A stretch of DNA of 64,000 nt from Galbibacter mesophilus (GCF_023721415.1 NZ_JAMQVC010000001.1:1-64000); one strand, 5' to 3'; shown: positions 53,512-63,308, numbered from the stretch's first letter. Notes: a model not told the origin generated them from the letters alone. Numbers and translations are program-made.

Positions 53512-53535
53512 CCCCACGACCCGATGACCCTCCCC
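53512..53535 (-). other. Putative G-quadruplex motif
   Basis: On the reverse strand four G-runs occur with short loops: GGGG-A-GGG-TCATC-GGG-TCGT-GGGG. This meets the standard G3+N1-7 pattern and stands out in an AT-rich genome. It is 83 bp upstream of the hydrolase start. Confidence 0.6.
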
Positions 53536-53617
53536 TCGCCGCGGGAATGATTTATCGATAGCGATAAGTTTTGGCTTATAGTTTTATCCCTTATATTTAA
53601 TGTATAAATTTTCCTGA

Positions 53618-54592
53618 ATGAAATATCTTAGCATTATTCTCATCTTTGTATTCTGTTCCAGCTGTGAATCACAAACCAACAATTTATTACTGCGTAAACA
53701 ACTAATCTCAGATTGGTCCATATACCCAATTTATCCAAGGCTCACTAAGAGCAATAAAAGTTTGAATGCATGGAAAGACGAATATAAATACTTGGATAGC
53801 ATTGATATCTATGGGATTACTTACTTAAGCGATGGACTAAAAATTCGTGGGCTAATCGCCGCACCAAAAAAGACTGGAAAATATCCTTGTATCATTTACA
53901 ACCGGGGTGGCAATAGAGAGTTTGGAGCTTTAACCGCTGCACATGGCGCCATTACACTTGGTCGGATTGCGAAAGAGGGATATGTGGTAATAGCTAGCCA
54001 ATATAGAGGAAATGGGGGAAGTGAAGGCAAAGAAGAATTTGGCGGTAAAGATGTCAACGATGTAATTATTCTGACGGATGTATTGAAGGAGGTTAAAAAA
54101 GCAGATACTACCAAAATTGGAATGTATGGATGGAGCAGAGGAGGAATGATGACATATTTGGCTTTGACCAAAACGAATAAAATCAAGGCCGCTGTTGTAG
54201 GCGGTGCAGTTTCCGATTGTTTCGAGAGTATAAAAAATAGACCGGAAATGGAGACGAAAGTATGGTCTGAATTAATTCCAGAGTATAAAAGCAATAAGCA
54301 ATTAGAGCTAACTAAAAGATCTGCTATAAAGTGGGTTGACAAATTCCCTAAAGATGTACCTATTTTAATGCTCCATGGAAATGCAGATTGGCGTGTAAAA
54401 CCAGAACAAACCCTTAAACTTGCCTTAGAATTTGAAAAATATCGAATCCCATATAGATTAATAATTTTTGAAGGAGGAGATCATGGAATCAATGAGCATA
54501 AAACCGAAGTAAATGACCAAGTTATTAACTGGTTCGATAGGTTTTTAAAAGATGATGAACAGTTACCAAAAATGGAATATCACGGTCGTTAA
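53618..54592 (+). CDS. Alpha/beta hydrolase, prolyl-oligopeptidase-like
   Basis: A 324-residue exported serine hydrolase. The N-terminal segment ends in FCSSCESQ, a likely lipobox (SSC at about 14-16). The nucleophile elbow is GWSRGG (Ser about 173), the acid is in HGNADWRV (Asp about 256) and the His in GGDHGINEH (about 289), so the triad is complete. Fold and order match the S9-like dipeptidyl peptidase / acyl esterase group, but there is no propeller domain, so a peptidase name is not justified. It stands alone. Confidence 0.85.
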   Translation: MKYLSIILIFVFCSSCESQTNNLLLRKQLISDWSIYPIYPRLTKSNKSLNAWKDEYKYLDSIDIYGITYLSDGLKIRGLIAAPKKTGKYPCIIYNRGGNREFGALTAAHGAITLGRIAKEGYVVIASQYRGNGGSEGKEEFGGKDVNDVIILTDVLKEVKKADTTKIGMYGWSRGGMMTYLALTKTNKIKAAVVGGAVSDCFESIKNRPEMETKVWSELIPEYKSNKQLELTKRSAIKWVDKFPKDVPILMLHGNADWRVKPEQTLKLALEFEKYRIPYRLIIFEGGDHGINEHKTEVNDQVINWFDRFLKDDEQLPKMEYHGR

Positions 54593-54918
54593 ATTTTACT
54601 TCTAAATTAGTAGGGTTAAGAATTTTGAAATTTTCCAGATTAAAAGTTTCCTTTAACATCTAAAAACTTTGAAACTCTGAGCCTCTGAACCTTTGCCACT
54701 TTTAACTTGAAACCTCTAGAACTTTTCAGCTTATCGACTTATCAACTACACAACTAACCACTTTCCCCCAGAAACTTTTCCCAAAAATAGTTGACCCTTT
54801 TAAGAGATAAGGTTAAATTTGCATCTTTGGTCGTAACCAAAAAAATAAAGTGATTATTTAACTAATTTTCAGGTGTAAAAGCCTGCAAATCCCCTCGTGG
54901 AGGGACTAATATATAGAC
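54593..54918. other. Upstream region of purB
   Basis: The left half (54600-54770) is low-complexity DNA with repeated ACTTTGAAAC/CTTTGAAC-like words and no gene. The right half carries the purB promoter at 54791-54821 and a leader of about 90 bases with three small stems: TTTGGT/ACCAAA, CAGG/CCTG and CCCTC/GAGGG, the last close to the start codon. Confidence 0.55.
54791..54821 (+). promoter_or_regulatory. Promoter of purB
   Basis: TTG (54791-54793), 20-base spacer, TAAATTTG (54814-54821): a full match to the Bacteroidetes consensus. The start point should be near 54828, giving a leader of about 90 bases. Confidence 0.82.
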
Positions 54919-56262
54919 ATGCAACTGACAACCTTAAACGCTGTTTCCCCTATTGATGGTAGGTACCGAAGTAAAACTGAAAGTTTAGCTGATTTTTTTT
55001 CTGAAGAGGCACTTATAAAATACAGAGTACGTATAGAAATTGAATATTTTATCGCCCTTTGTAAAGTTCCGCTTCCGCAGCTAAAAGATTTTGATACTTC
55101 GCTCTTTGAAGACCTAAAAGCAATTTACGGGAATTTTACGGCTATCGATGCAGCCGCTATCAAGGAAATTGAAAAAACAACCAACCACGATGTAAAAGCG
55201 GTTGAGTACTTTATTAAAGAAAAGTTTGATGCACTGGGCATTGAAAAATATAAAGAATTTATCCATTTCGGACTAACATCGCAAGATATAAACAATACGG
55301 CCATTCCGCTTTCTATTAAAGAGGCTTTGGAAAAAACATACCTACCTCTTTACGAAGATATTGTTACTAAACTTAGAAGTTTGGCGCAGGACTGGAAGGA
55401 TGTTTCCATGTTGGCGAGAACACACGGGCAACCGGCTTCTCCAACTCGTTTAGGGAAAGAGATTGAAGTTTTTATTGCTCGCTTGAACGAACAATTCAGC
55501 GGATTGAAAAATATCCCAATTGCAGCTAAATTTGGTGGTGCTACCGGAAATTACAATGCGCACAAAGTAGCATATCCAACCGTAGATTGGAAAAAATTTG
55601 GAACTGAGTTTGTGGAAGGATGCTTGCAGTTGCGCCACTCTTTCCCTACTACACAAATTGAGCATTACGACCACATGGCTTCGTTATTTGATGCTTTAAA
55701 ACGAATCAATACTATTATTATTGATTTCAATAGGGATATGTGGACGTACATTTCTATGGATTACTTCAAACAAAAAATTAAAAAAGGGGAAGTAGGTTCA
55801 TCAGCTATGCCTCATAAAGTAAATCCAATTGATTTTGAAAATTCTGAAGGGAATTTAGGAATTGCTAATGCCATTTTTGAGCATTTATCAGCAAAGTTAC
55901 CTATTTCAAGATTGCAAAGAGACCTTACGGACAGTACAGTGCTTAGAAATGTTGGTGTTCCTTTTGGGCATACCTTAATTGCTTTCCAGTCAACTTTAAA
56001 AGGATTGAATAAATTACTGCTGAACAGTGCTAAATTTGAAGAAGATTTAGAAAACAACTGGGCCGTAGTTGCCGAGGCCATCCAAACCATTTTGAGAAGG
56101 GAAGGCTACGCAAATCCTTATGAAGCCTTGAAAGGACTTACGCGTACCAACGAAAAGATAAACAAGCAATCTATTGCCGCCTTTATTGAAACCCTCGAAG
56201 TTTCTGATGAAGTTAAAACAGAACTAAAGGCTATTACTCCTGCAAATTATACAGGAATTTAG
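54919..56262 (+). CDS. purB: Adenylosuccinate lyase
   Basis: A 447-residue enzyme of the fumarase/aspartase superfamily that acts twice in purine synthesis, on SAICAR and on adenylosuccinate, releasing fumarate. It opens with LNAVSPIDGRYRSKT, has TSQDINNTA near 118-126, ARTHGQPASPTRLGKE near 165 and the family signature GSSAMPHKVNPIDFEN near 293-308 with its flexible catalytic Ser. Length is normal for the PurB subgroup found in Bacteroidetes and gamma-proteobacteria. It is a single gene with its own promoter and a terminator just after the stop. Confidence 0.97.
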   Translation: MQLTTLNAVSPIDGRYRSKTESLADFFSEEALIKYRVRIEIEYFIALCKVPLPQLKDFDTSLFEDLKAIYGNFTAIDAAAIKEIEKTTNHDVKAVEYFIKEKFDALGIEKYKEFIHFGLTSQDINNTAIPLSIKEALEKTYLPLYEDIVTKLRSLAQDWKDVSMLARTHGQPASPTRLGKEIEVFIARLNEQFSGLKNIPIAAKFGGATGNYNAHKVAYPTVDWKKFGTEFVEGCLQLRHSFPTTQIEHYDHMASLFDALKRINTIIIDFNRDMWTYISMDYFKQKIKKGEVGSSAMPHKVNPIDFENSEGNLGIANAIFEHLSAKLPISRLQRDLTDSTVLRNVGVPFGHTLIAFQSTLKGLNKLLLNSAKFEEDLENNWAVVAEAIQTILRREGYANPYEALKGLTRTNEKINKQSIAAFIETLEVSDEVKTELKAITPANYTGI

Positions 56263-56291
56263 GAAATCGTAATTGACACTTGAAATACACA

Positions 56292-56325
56292 CCGTCTCAT
56301 TTCATAAAATGGGGCGGTTTTTTTA
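56292..56325 (+). terminator. Terminator after purB
   Basis: CCGTCTCATTT pairs with AAATGGGGCGG (two G-U pairs) over a short loop, then eight T's at 56318-56325. Confidence 0.87.
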
Positions 56326-56345
56326 TTTATACCTTCAGCAGGTAG

Positions 56346-56380
56346 CAAAAAAAAGCTGCTTGATTTCTCAAACAGCTTTC
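56346..56380 (-). terminator. Terminator of the two-domain fasciclin gene
   Basis: AAAGCTG...TTGA and TCAA...CAGCTTT form a hairpin (56352-56379). On the reverse strand it is followed by TTTTTTT. Confidence 0.82.
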
Positions 56381-56402
56381 CCATAAAATATCTTTTCATT
56401 TT

Positions 56403-57365
56403 CTATTCGTACAAAAGCACTTTGTCTACCACGTGAGCCACGCCATTCCAAGCTACGAAGTCTTTTGCAACTACTTTCGCAGATGCTCCAGTCTTATCAG
56501 TTATTGTAATATCATTACCTGTCATAGTAGTTAGGTTTTCTCCTTGCCATGTTTTTACCATTGCATTGTTTTTAATCTTTGTTGAAGTTATTACTTCTCC
56601 ATCTACAATATGGTAGCGTAAAGTTTGGTCTATTTTTTCAAAAGTCAAAGACGGCATCTCACTAAACGCCTTTCCATTTGGAATGAAAACGGTAAGTTTT
56701 GCCGTTTCATTTGATAATTTCTCATACACCTCATTGTTAATCTGCTTGGAAGCATCATACAATTGCGCAAAAACAGGATCTACTTTTAAGAACGTAGCCA
56801 ACGTGGCTGGCTTTATCACCTTGTTCACTTCATGAATCACGCCATTGTTAACATCAATGTCTGCTTTAGTAACCAAAATACCATCATTAATTACAAACGC
56901 ATCATTTTCTTTTGACACAAAAAGATTGATACTTGCTTGAGAAGGGAATTGTTTTGCCTGAGTTTTATGGTAACCTGCTGAGATTTCTTCAGCGAATTTT
57001 TCTTTACCATTCAACATATGGTTTTTAACAATTTCAGTCAGCCTATTCGTAGGGATGTTTTTCACACTATTCATACCTTCTTCCTTCAAATATGCTTTAA
57101 AAGCTTCATCTGTTGGTGCAAAAAAAGTAGTAGATCCACCGCCATCTACATTTAGCGCATCTTGATAACCAACTTGAATGATAGCCTCCACCAATAAACT
57201 GTATTTGGGGTCTTCTTTTAAATAAGTATAAAGGCTTACATCGGTTGATACAATAGGATCTTCTTTTTCTCCTCCTTCGTCGGAAGAATCACTACATGCA
57301 GTAAGTGAGCATGCGAAAATAAATAAAAGCATAAAAGCTTTTAAGCTTAGGTTTTGTTTTAACAT
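56403..57365 (-). CDS. Fasciclin-domain lipoprotein, two FAS1 domains
   Basis: An exported lipoprotein of 320 residues. The frame is open to 57452, but the ATG at 57365 starts a proper lipoprotein signal (MLKQNLSLKAFMLLFIFACSLTAC), so I use it. Two FAS1 domains follow (about 45-180 and 185-320), each with the FAPTDEAF / FIPNGKAF box, the central YH(M)L motif and the closing NGVIHEVNKVI / NGVAHVVDKVL. FAS1 domains mediate cell-surface adhesion. Their role in flavobacteria is not defined. It is separated from the next fasciclin gene by a terminator, so it has its own promoter. Confidence 0.9.
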   Translation of the reverse strand: MLKQNLSLKAFMLLFIFACSLTACSDSSDEGGEKEDPIVSTDVSLYTYLKEDPKYSLLVEAIIQVGYQDALNVDGGGSTTFFAPTDEAFKAYLKEEGMNSVKNIPTNRLTEIVKNHMLNGKEKFAEEISAGYHKTQAKQFPSQASINLFVSKENDAFVINDGILVTKADIDVNNGVIHEVNKVIKPATLATFLKVDPVFAQLYDASKQINNEVYEKLSNETAKLTVFIPNGKAFSEMPSLTFEKIDQTLRYHIVDGEVITSTKIKNNAMVKTWQGENLTTMTGNDITITDKTGASAKVVAKDFVAWNGVAHVVDKVLLYE

Positions 57366-57420
57366 GGTTTCTAAAATTTGGTACGGTAAATATATAGATA
57401 TTTTTAAAACATTTAACAAA

Positions 57421-57448
57421 AAAAGAGCTTCCCAGATGGAAAGCTCTT
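57421..57448 (-). terminator. Terminator of the four-domain fasciclin gene
   Basis: AAAGAGCTT and AAAGCTCTTT pair around CCCAGATGG, and the reverse strand continues with T's (57415-57424). Confidence 0.78.
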
Positions 57449-57484
57449 TCATTAAGCAATGATATATGATGAATAGTTATATCC

Positions 57485-59311
57485 TTAGTTTGTAGTGTCT
57501 GGAATTAAAACCGTATCAATCGCGTGGATAACGCCGTTGGTAGCTTGTACATCTACTGCTATCACTCCAATTCCAGTATTTCCAGCACCATCAGTTAAAT
57601 CTGCTATGTTTTCTCCAGTTCCTGGAAGCGATACTGTAATATTATCTCCTTCTAAGGACATTACCATAGCGCCATCAGTTAAATCACCTGAACGTACATT
57701 CGAATTTGCTACCACGTGATGGCTTAAAACCGCACTCAACGTTGGTTCCGCTGGTACCGAAGGCAACTTGGCGAAAGCATCATTCGTAGGTGCAAATACT
57801 GTAAATGGTGAATCTGTTGTTCCTGATAATACACTTACAAAATCTGTATCAGCATCTGTTAGAGCACCAACAAGCGAAGAGAAATTAGCATCTGCCGTTG
57901 CGAAGGTTACCACTGTTGGTAATCCAATTACGGCATCCACCGCATGGATAACACCATTACTAACTTCAATATCTGCAGCAGTAACTGTTGAAACTCCGTT
58001 CAACATTACTCCACTTTCAGTATTTATATAGATACTCAAATTATCTCCATCGGCATTAGTTGCCATAGTACTTCCATACATGGTAGAAAGATCACCAGAC
58101 ATTATTTTACCATCAATAACATGATTTAAAAGTACCTGTGTTAAAAGGTCAGTAGGGACATCATCAAGTGAAGCAAAACTATTATCGCTCAAGAAAGTAG
58201 CAAAAGCCTCATTATTTGGCGCGAATACTGTCAACTCAGCATCCTCTGCACTTAAAGCATCTACTAAACCTGCTTTTTGTACTGCTGCTAAAAGAGAAGA
58301 ATAGTCATCACTCATGGATACAAATCCAGCAACCGTTGGATTAAGTGCGTCTAAAACAACCTGAGGCAATAATACCTTATCAATTGCATGTACTACCCCG
58401 TTTATACCTTGAACATCTGCAGCAACCACGTTAGCGTCTACCTCTGTAGCGTCCATTATTTGTACGCCACCGTCAGTTTTAGAAACGGTTAGTTCTTCAC
58501 CAAGAACGGTTTCTACCATTTGTCCATCAGTAAGAGCTCCGGAAGTTGCGTTAGCTCCGGAAACTACATGGTACGTAAGAACAGCCTCCAAAGTAGCATC
58601 ATCGATATCAGCTAAAGATTCTGCTCCAAGCATATCTAAAAGATCTGCGAAAGCATCGTTTGTTGGTGCAAATACTGTGAATGGCGAACCTTCCGTTCCG
58701 CTTAAAATTCCGGTGTATTGATCACCAAATCTCTCTAATGCTTCTACCAAAATAGAAAATTCTGGATTGGCAACGGCATGACCCGTAACTGTAGGTTCTC
58801 TTAAAACCGCATCTACTTTATGGATAACACCATTGGTAGCGTTGATATCTACAGTAGTTGGCGATGCAACTCCATTAAATTCAACCACACCTTCAGTATT
58901 TATAAACATACTAATCATGGTTTCGTTTGGACCCATTGCTAGGGTTGATTTATATGAAGTAGAAAGGTCTCCAGACAACATTACTTCTCCAAAAACATGG
59001 TTTAGTAATATATTTTCCAAAACGTCTTCATCAACGGCATCAACATTCGTTATCCCTGCTGCTTCGAAAGCCGCATTGGTTGGTGCAAGTACAGTAAAAG
59101 TTCCGTCTTGGTTAAGCGTAGCGTCTAATCCAGTTCTTGTAAGAGCAGCTACTAAAATGGTGAGTTCAGAATCGGCAGCTGCAGTTTCAGTAATTGAAAG
59201 TTCTGGATTGGGCGTTGGCGTCATGTTGTCGTCATCATCTGAACAGGCAACTGCGCCTACAACCATTAATGCAAGTAATGCAACTTTTTTTAAATGGGTG
59301 ATTGTTTTCAT
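57485..59311 (-). CDS. Fasciclin-domain lipoprotein, four FAS1 domains
   Basis: A 608-residue lipoprotein with lipobox VGAVAC near residue 18-23 and an acidic linker (SDDDDNMTPTPNPE). Four FAS1 domains of about 140 residues follow. Each has a FAPTNxAF box (near 74, 212, 360 and 505), a conserved LTYHVV or LLNHV motif and an NGVIHAIDxVL end. Domains 1 and 3 are most alike (ATNADGDNLSIYINTE and MGPNETMISMFINTE), as are 2 and 4, which suggests duplication of a two-domain unit. It is probably a surface adhesion protein. GTTAAACAAAA is repeated upstream at 59379 and 59512. Confidence 0.92.
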   Translation of the reverse strand: MKTITHLKKVALLALMVVGAVACSDDDDNMTPTPNPELSITETAAADSELTILVAALTRTGLDATLNQDGTFTVLAPTNAAFEAAGITNVDAVDEDVLENILLNHVFGEVMLSGDLSTSYKSTLAMGPNETMISMFINTEGVVEFNGVASPTTVDINATNGVIHKVDAVLREPTVTGHAVANPEFSILVEALERFGDQYTGILSGTEGSPFTVFAPTNDAFADLLDMLGAESLADIDDATLEAVLTYHVVSGANATSGALTDGQMVETVLGEELTVSKTDGGVQIMDATEVDANVVAADVQGINGVVHAIDKVLLPQVVLDALNPTVAGFVSMSDDYSSLLAAVQKAGLVDALSAEDAELTVFAPNNEAFATFLSDNSFASLDDVPTDLLTQVLLNHVIDGKIMSGDLSTMYGSTMATNADGDNLSIYINTESGVMLNGVSTVTAADIEVSNGVIHAVDAVIGLPTVVTFATADANFSSLVGALTDADTDFVSVLSGTTDSPFTVFAPTNDAFAKLPSVPAEPTLSAVLSHHVVANSNVRSGDLTDGAMVMSLEGDNITVSLPGTGENIADLTDGAGNTGIGVIAVDVQATNGVIHAIDTVLIPDTTN

Positions 59312-59718
59312 TTTTGATTATTTTTTTGGATTACTAAAAGAACATGTTTAAATATTGTTCAACTAAATTAGTTTAAAAGTTAAACAAAAATGAAAGATTA
59401 ACTTTTTTTAACAATCACAATAATAACCTTTAACACATTATATTTCTATTATTTAACTCTTAAAACCAGCAACACCAAGCACTATACAATAATTAATCTT
59501 TTATATATAATGTTAAACAAAATAATGTTCTAAACTATAAAATCTTAAAATTGAAAGATTTCCCGCATATCCACGACTAAACTCTTCGATCGAATTTTGT
59601 AATTTTGCACATATTTCAGTTCGCTCAAAGGAAACATTTACATTTCTCTCTTAAATATCTAAGACAGTTTGTACGTGGAGGTTTTGTAGGCGATTGAAAT
59701 CACAATCAATAAAGGCAC
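59312..59718. other. Divergent region between fasciclin gene and mnmA
   Basis: Very AT-rich with no gene. It holds the palindrome GTTTAA-AAG-TTAAAC at 59371-59385, a second GTTAAACAAAA at about 59512, and on the plus strand a TAATTTTG box (59600-59607), the likely -7 element of mnmA. Confidence 0.55.
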
Positions 59719-60906
59719 ATGAAACGAGTAATAGTTGGACTTTCAGGCGGGGTAGATTCTAGTGTAACTGCTTATCTTTTAAAAGAGCAGGGCTACGAGG
59801 TAATTGGCTTATTTATGAAAAATTGGCATGACGATTCGGTTACTATCTCCAATGAATGTCCTTGGCTAGAAGACAGTAACGATGCTTTGATGGTTGCTGA
59901 GAAACTGGGAATACCTTTTCAAACGGTAGATTTAAGTGAGCAATACAAAGAACGTATTGTGGACTATATGTTTAACGAATATGAACGTGGCAGAACTCCT
60001 AATCCAGACGTTCTTTGCAATCGGGAAATAAAATTTGACGTATTCCTTAAAATTGCTCTTGACCTTGGTGCGGATTATGTTGCCACAGGTCATTATTGCC
60101 GAAAAGATACCATTGAAATAAAGGGAAAACCCATTCACCGACTTTTGGCAGGTGCAGATAACAACAAAGATCAATCATATTTCCTTTGTCAACTTTCCCA
60201 AGAACAACTTAGCAAGACTCTTTTCCCAATTGGGGAATTGACAAAACCTGAAGTGCGGAAAATTGCTGCGGAAAATAATTTAATTACCGCTGAAAAGAAA
60301 GATTCACAAGGGCTTTGCTTCATAGGAAAAGTTAGGCTACCAGATTTTCTTCAACAAAAATTAAAACCAAAAGAAGGTCAGATTATCGAAATTCCTGCAT
60401 CGAAAGTATTGGAAAAAAGAGGTCGTAACGGTTTTCAAAATAAAGATGATGAACTTGCTTTTAACGCCGAAAAAACCACTTATTCTATTTCGGACGGAAA
60501 AGTTGTAGGAAAACATCAAGGCGCACATTATTTTACTAAAGGGCAACGTAAAGGACTGGCCGTTGGCGGAACTCCGGAGCCATTGTTTGTAATAGAAACC
60601 GATGTGGAGGAAAATGTAATTTATACTGGCCAGGGCAAAGACCACCCCGGATTGTTTCGCAAAGCACTTTTCGTTACCGATGATGAACTTCACTGGGTTC
60701 GTGAAGATTTGGCTTTGCAAGTCGATAATTCTATGGAAGTTATGGCCCGCATACGTTACAGACAACCATTGCAGCGAGCCACTCTTTATAAAGTAGAAGG
60801 CGGTTTGTATGTAGATTTTGAAAATGAGCAAAGTGCAATTACCGAAGGACAGTTTGTTGCTTTCTATCAAAACGAAGAACTTATCGGGTCTGGTGTAATT
60901 AGTTGA
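59719..60906 (+). CDS. mnmA: tRNA-specific 2-thiouridylase MnmA
   Basis: A 395-residue enzyme that puts sulfur on uridine 34 of tRNAs for Lys, Glu and Gln. The PP-loop is [12 protein letters not shown] (about 8-19). The catalytic cysteines are Cys100 in [10 protein letters not shown] and Cys200 in GLCFIGK, both present. GHYCR and [16 protein letters not shown] are also typical. The C-terminal beta domain (about 300-395) is normal. It starts at an ATG preceded by a purine-poor AT leader, as is usual here. Single gene. Confidence 0.97.
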   Translation: MKRVIVGLSGGVDSSVTAYLLKEQGYEVIGLFMKNWHDDSVTISNECPWLEDSNDALMVAEKLGIPFQTVDLSEQYKERIVDYMFNEYERGRTPNPDVLCNREIKFDVFLKIALDLGADYVATGHYCRKDTIEIKGKPIHRLLAGADNNKDQSYFLCQLSQEQLSKTLFPIGELTKPEVRKIAAENNLITAEKKDSQGLCFIGKVRLPDFLQQKLKPKEGQIIEIPASKVLEKRGRNGFQNKDDELAFNAEKTTYSISDGKVVGKHQGAHYFTKGQRKGLAVGGTPEPLFVIETDVEENVIYTGQGKDHPGLFRKALFVTDDELHWVREDLALQVDNSMEVMARIRYRQPLQRATLYKVEGGLYVDFENEQSAITEGQFVAFYQNEELIGSGVIS

Positions 60907-61024
60907 TTTACCAGCAAAATTCGCTTTTGACTTATTGAAAATCTAAGAATTTCATTGGTTTTAGACTGACTGAACGAATCGAATCTAGCATTCGTTTGCT
61001 GTGCATTTATTTCTATATTTGAGT

Positions 61025-61957
61025 ATGGAAAACAAAATCACAAAACTATTCAACATACAATACCCCATTATTCAAGCAGGAATGGTTTGGGCCAGTGGAT
61101 GGCGATTAGCTTCCGCAGCTTCCAACGCAGGGATTTTAGGTTTAATTGGTGCTGGATCCATGTATCCTGAGGTTCTCAAAGAACATATTCAGAAATGTAA
61201 AAAAGCTACCGACAAGCCCTTTGGCGTGAATGTTCCATTGTTATATCCTGATATTGACAAAATAATGGACATCATCATTAAGGAAGGTGTAAAAATAGTT
61301 TTTACTTCCGCTGGAAATCCGAAAACTTGGACCTCTCATTTGCAATCGCACGGAATTACCGTAGTGCACGTGGTTAGTAGTGTGAAATTTGCACTGAAAG
61401 CACAAGAAGCAGGTGTTGATGCCGTTGTAGCTGAAGGATTTGAAGCGGGTGGACATAACGGAAGGGATGAAACCACTACGTTTACCCTTATCCCAATGGT
61501 TAAAGAAAAAAATTCCATTCCGTTAATTGCAGCTGGTGGAATCGCAACCGGACGTGGTATGTTGGCTGCCATGGTCTTAGGAGCCGATGGCGTGCAAATA
61601 GGAAGTAGGTTTGTGGCCAGCGAAGAAGCTTCTTCACACATCAATTTTAAAGAAAAAGTTATTGAAAGCAAAGAAGGCGATACTCAACTCACTTTGAAAG
61701 AACTCGCACCAGTACGTTTAATTAAAAATAAATTTTTTAACGACATTCAAGCACTCTACGCAAAAGGCACCAATAAAGAAGAATTAGCAGAATTGCTTGG
61801 ACGGGCTAGAGCTAAAAAAGGAATGTTTGAAGGCGATTTGGAAGAGGGCGAACTAGAAATAGGTCAGATTAGCGGACTTATAAATGACATTCTACCGGTT
61901 TCGAAAATTGTAGAAAATATAGTTTCTGAATTTGAGGAAGCTAAAAAGCTATTGTGA
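61025..61957 (+). CDS. Nitronate monooxygenase-like FMN protein
   Basis: A 310-residue TIM-barrel flavoprotein of the nitronate monooxygenase / FabK family. It begins FNIQYPIIQAGMVWASG; AEGFEAGGHNG near 139-149 holds the active-site His, and AAGGIATGRGMLAAMVLGADGVQIGSRF near 175-202 binds the FMN phosphate. A GTG eight codons earlier keeps the frame open, but the ATG at 61025 gives the normal family start MENKITKLF. The exact substrate (nitronates, or an enoyl-ACP as in FabK) cannot be told. Confidence 0.88.
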   Translation: MENKITKLFNIQYPIIQAGMVWASGWRLASAASNAGILGLIGAGSMYPEVLKEHIQKCKKATDKPFGVNVPLLYPDIDKIMDIIIKEGVKIVFTSAGNPKTWTSHLQSHGITVVHVVSSVKFALKAQEAGVDAVVAEGFEAGGHNGRDETTTFTLIPMVKEKNSIPLIAAGGIATGRGMLAAMVLGADGVQIGSRFVASEEASSHINFKEKVIESKEGDTQLTLKELAPVRLIKNKFFNDIQALYAKGTNKEELAELLGRARAKKGMFEGDLEEGELEIGQISGLINDILPVSKIVENIVSEFEEAKKLL

Positions 61958-62134
61958 TAAAAGCCCGAAGACGGATACATGAGGTTAGATGCCAGAAGTT
62001 GGATCCCAGAAAATTTCTATTGATTTAAGGTTTTTTGATTTCTTCCTCCTGTTCAGTTATGACCCGATGTAAACGGCTTACATCTTATTGCAACACTAGT
62101 CAACAATTAACTCATTTAACGAATTAACCCAAAT

Positions 62135-62172
62135 AAAAAATCCCCTTTCCAAAGCTAGATTGGGGATTTTTT
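62135..62172. terminator. Bidirectional terminator between the NMO-like gene and queA
   Basis: AAAAAATCCCC (62135-62145) and GGGGATTTTTT (62162-62172) are perfect complements with a 16-base loop and T-runs on both strands. Confidence 0.88.
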
Positions 62173-62218
62173 GAGGGTTGTTATATCTTAAAAGCTTATA
62201 ACATTTATTATTCTATTA

Positions 62219-63268
62219 TTATAAAATCAACATAGCGTCTCCGTAAGAATAAAACTTATATTCTTCTTTGATTGCTTCTTTATAGGCCTTCATCATAAAA
62301 TCATGACCAACAAAAGCAGAAATCATCATTAAAAGTGTCGATTTCGGAGTGTGGAAATTAGTTACCATACAGTTTGCGATGCTAAAATCGTATGGAGGAA
62401 AAATAAACTTGTTTGTCCATCCTTCGTATGGATTCAACATATGATCTGAAGAAACAGAGCTTTCAAGTCCGCGCATAGCAGTCGTACCGATAGCACAAAC
62501 TTTTCTCTTGTTGTCTTTTGCTTTGTTTACAATAGCAGCTGCCTTTTCGTCAATAAAAAGCTCTTCACTATCCATTTTATGCTTGGAAAGATCTTCCACC
62601 TCTACCGGATTAAAAGTTCCTAGTCCGACATGCAACGTAAGTTCAGCAAAATCAATCCCTTTAATTTCCAAACGTTTCAATAAGTGCTTAGAAAAGTGAA
62701 GTCCCGCAGTAGGAGCTGCTACAGCACCTTCCGTTTTAGCATAAATAGTTTGGTAACGCTCTTCATCCTCTGGCTCAACATCTCTTTTAATATACTTTGG
62801 AAGTGGTGTTTCCCCAAGTTCATTCAGTTTTCTTCTGAATTCTTCATAAGAGCCATCATATAGAAAACGAAGTGTTCTTCCTCTAGAAGTTGTATTATCA
62901 ATTACTTCAGCCACCAGACTTTCATCCTCGCCAAAGTACAATTTATTACCAATTCTAATTTTTCGAGCTGGATCTACCAACACATCCCAAAGACGCTGCT
63001 CTACGTTAAGCTCCCTCAAAAGAAAAACCTCGATACGTGCTCCAGTTTTTTCTTTATTCCCAAATAGGCGTGCAGGGAAAACTTTGGTATTGTTAAGAAC
63101 CATAACGTCTCCTTCATCAAAGTAATCGATCAAATCCTTGAACATTTTGTGCTCAATTTTCTGCTCTTTTCTGTGAAGTACCATTAAACGTGCTTCATCC
63201 CTGTTTTCAGAAGGATATTCAGCCAATAATTCTTTAGGAAGTTCAAAATTAAAATGTGATAATTTCAT
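62219..63268 (-). CDS. queA: S-adenosylmethionine:tRNA ribosyltransferase-isomerase QueA
   Basis: A 349-residue enzyme that makes epoxyqueuosine in tRNA, using the ribose of S-adenosylmethionine. Hallmarks: [22 protein letters not shown] at the N-terminus, [18 protein letters not shown] near 52-69, [11 protein letters not shown] near 188-198, [11 protein letters not shown] near 217-227 and [16 protein letters not shown] near 308-323. Length is normal. It has a strong promoter 190 bp upstream and a hairpin with a T-run in its leader that could attenuate it. Confidence 0.96.
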   Translation of the reverse strand: MKLSHFNFELPKELLAEYPSENRDEARLMVLHRKEQKIEHKMFKDLIDYFDEGDVMVLNNTKVFPARLFGNKEKTGARIEVFLLRELNVEQRLWDVLVDPARKIRIGNKLYFGEDESLVAEVIDNTTSRGRTLRFLYDGSYEEFRRKLNELGETPLPKYIKRDVEPEDEERYQTIYAKTEGAVAAPTAGLHFSKHLLKRLEIKGIDFAELTLHVGLGTFNPVEVEDLSKHKMDSEELFIDEKAAAIVNKAKDNKRKVCAIGTTAMRGLESSVSSDHMLNPYEGWTNKFIFPPYDFSIANCMVTNFHTPKSTLLMMISAFVGHDFMMKAYKEAIKEEYKFYSYGDAMLIL

Positions 63269-63308
63269 TTGCTAACTTTTGTTTTTAAAGAATCTACCGA
63301 AAACCAAT

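Larger units (their letters stand above)
53064..53617. other. Intergenic region with palindromic repeat and C-rich block
   Basis: No gene is supported. It contains a short tandem repeat (GAGGCTA units at 53271-53288), a degenerate long palindrome at 53297-53385 and a C-rich, strand-asymmetric block at 53402-53545 with the word GATGACCCTCCCCTC twice and TTTCCCTC several times. The last two are listed separately. The hydrolase start follows an AT-rich leader with no clear promoter. Confidence 0.55.

Noticed and set aside
58833-59351. A 172-codon plus-strand frame opposite the fasciclin gene
   Set aside because: It is antisense to clear FAS1 domains and has low-complexity Ser/Thr/Val composition.
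60361-60870. A 169-codon reverse frame opposite mnmA
   Set aside because: It is antisense to a well-conserved part of mnmA, with no recognisable motif or start context.
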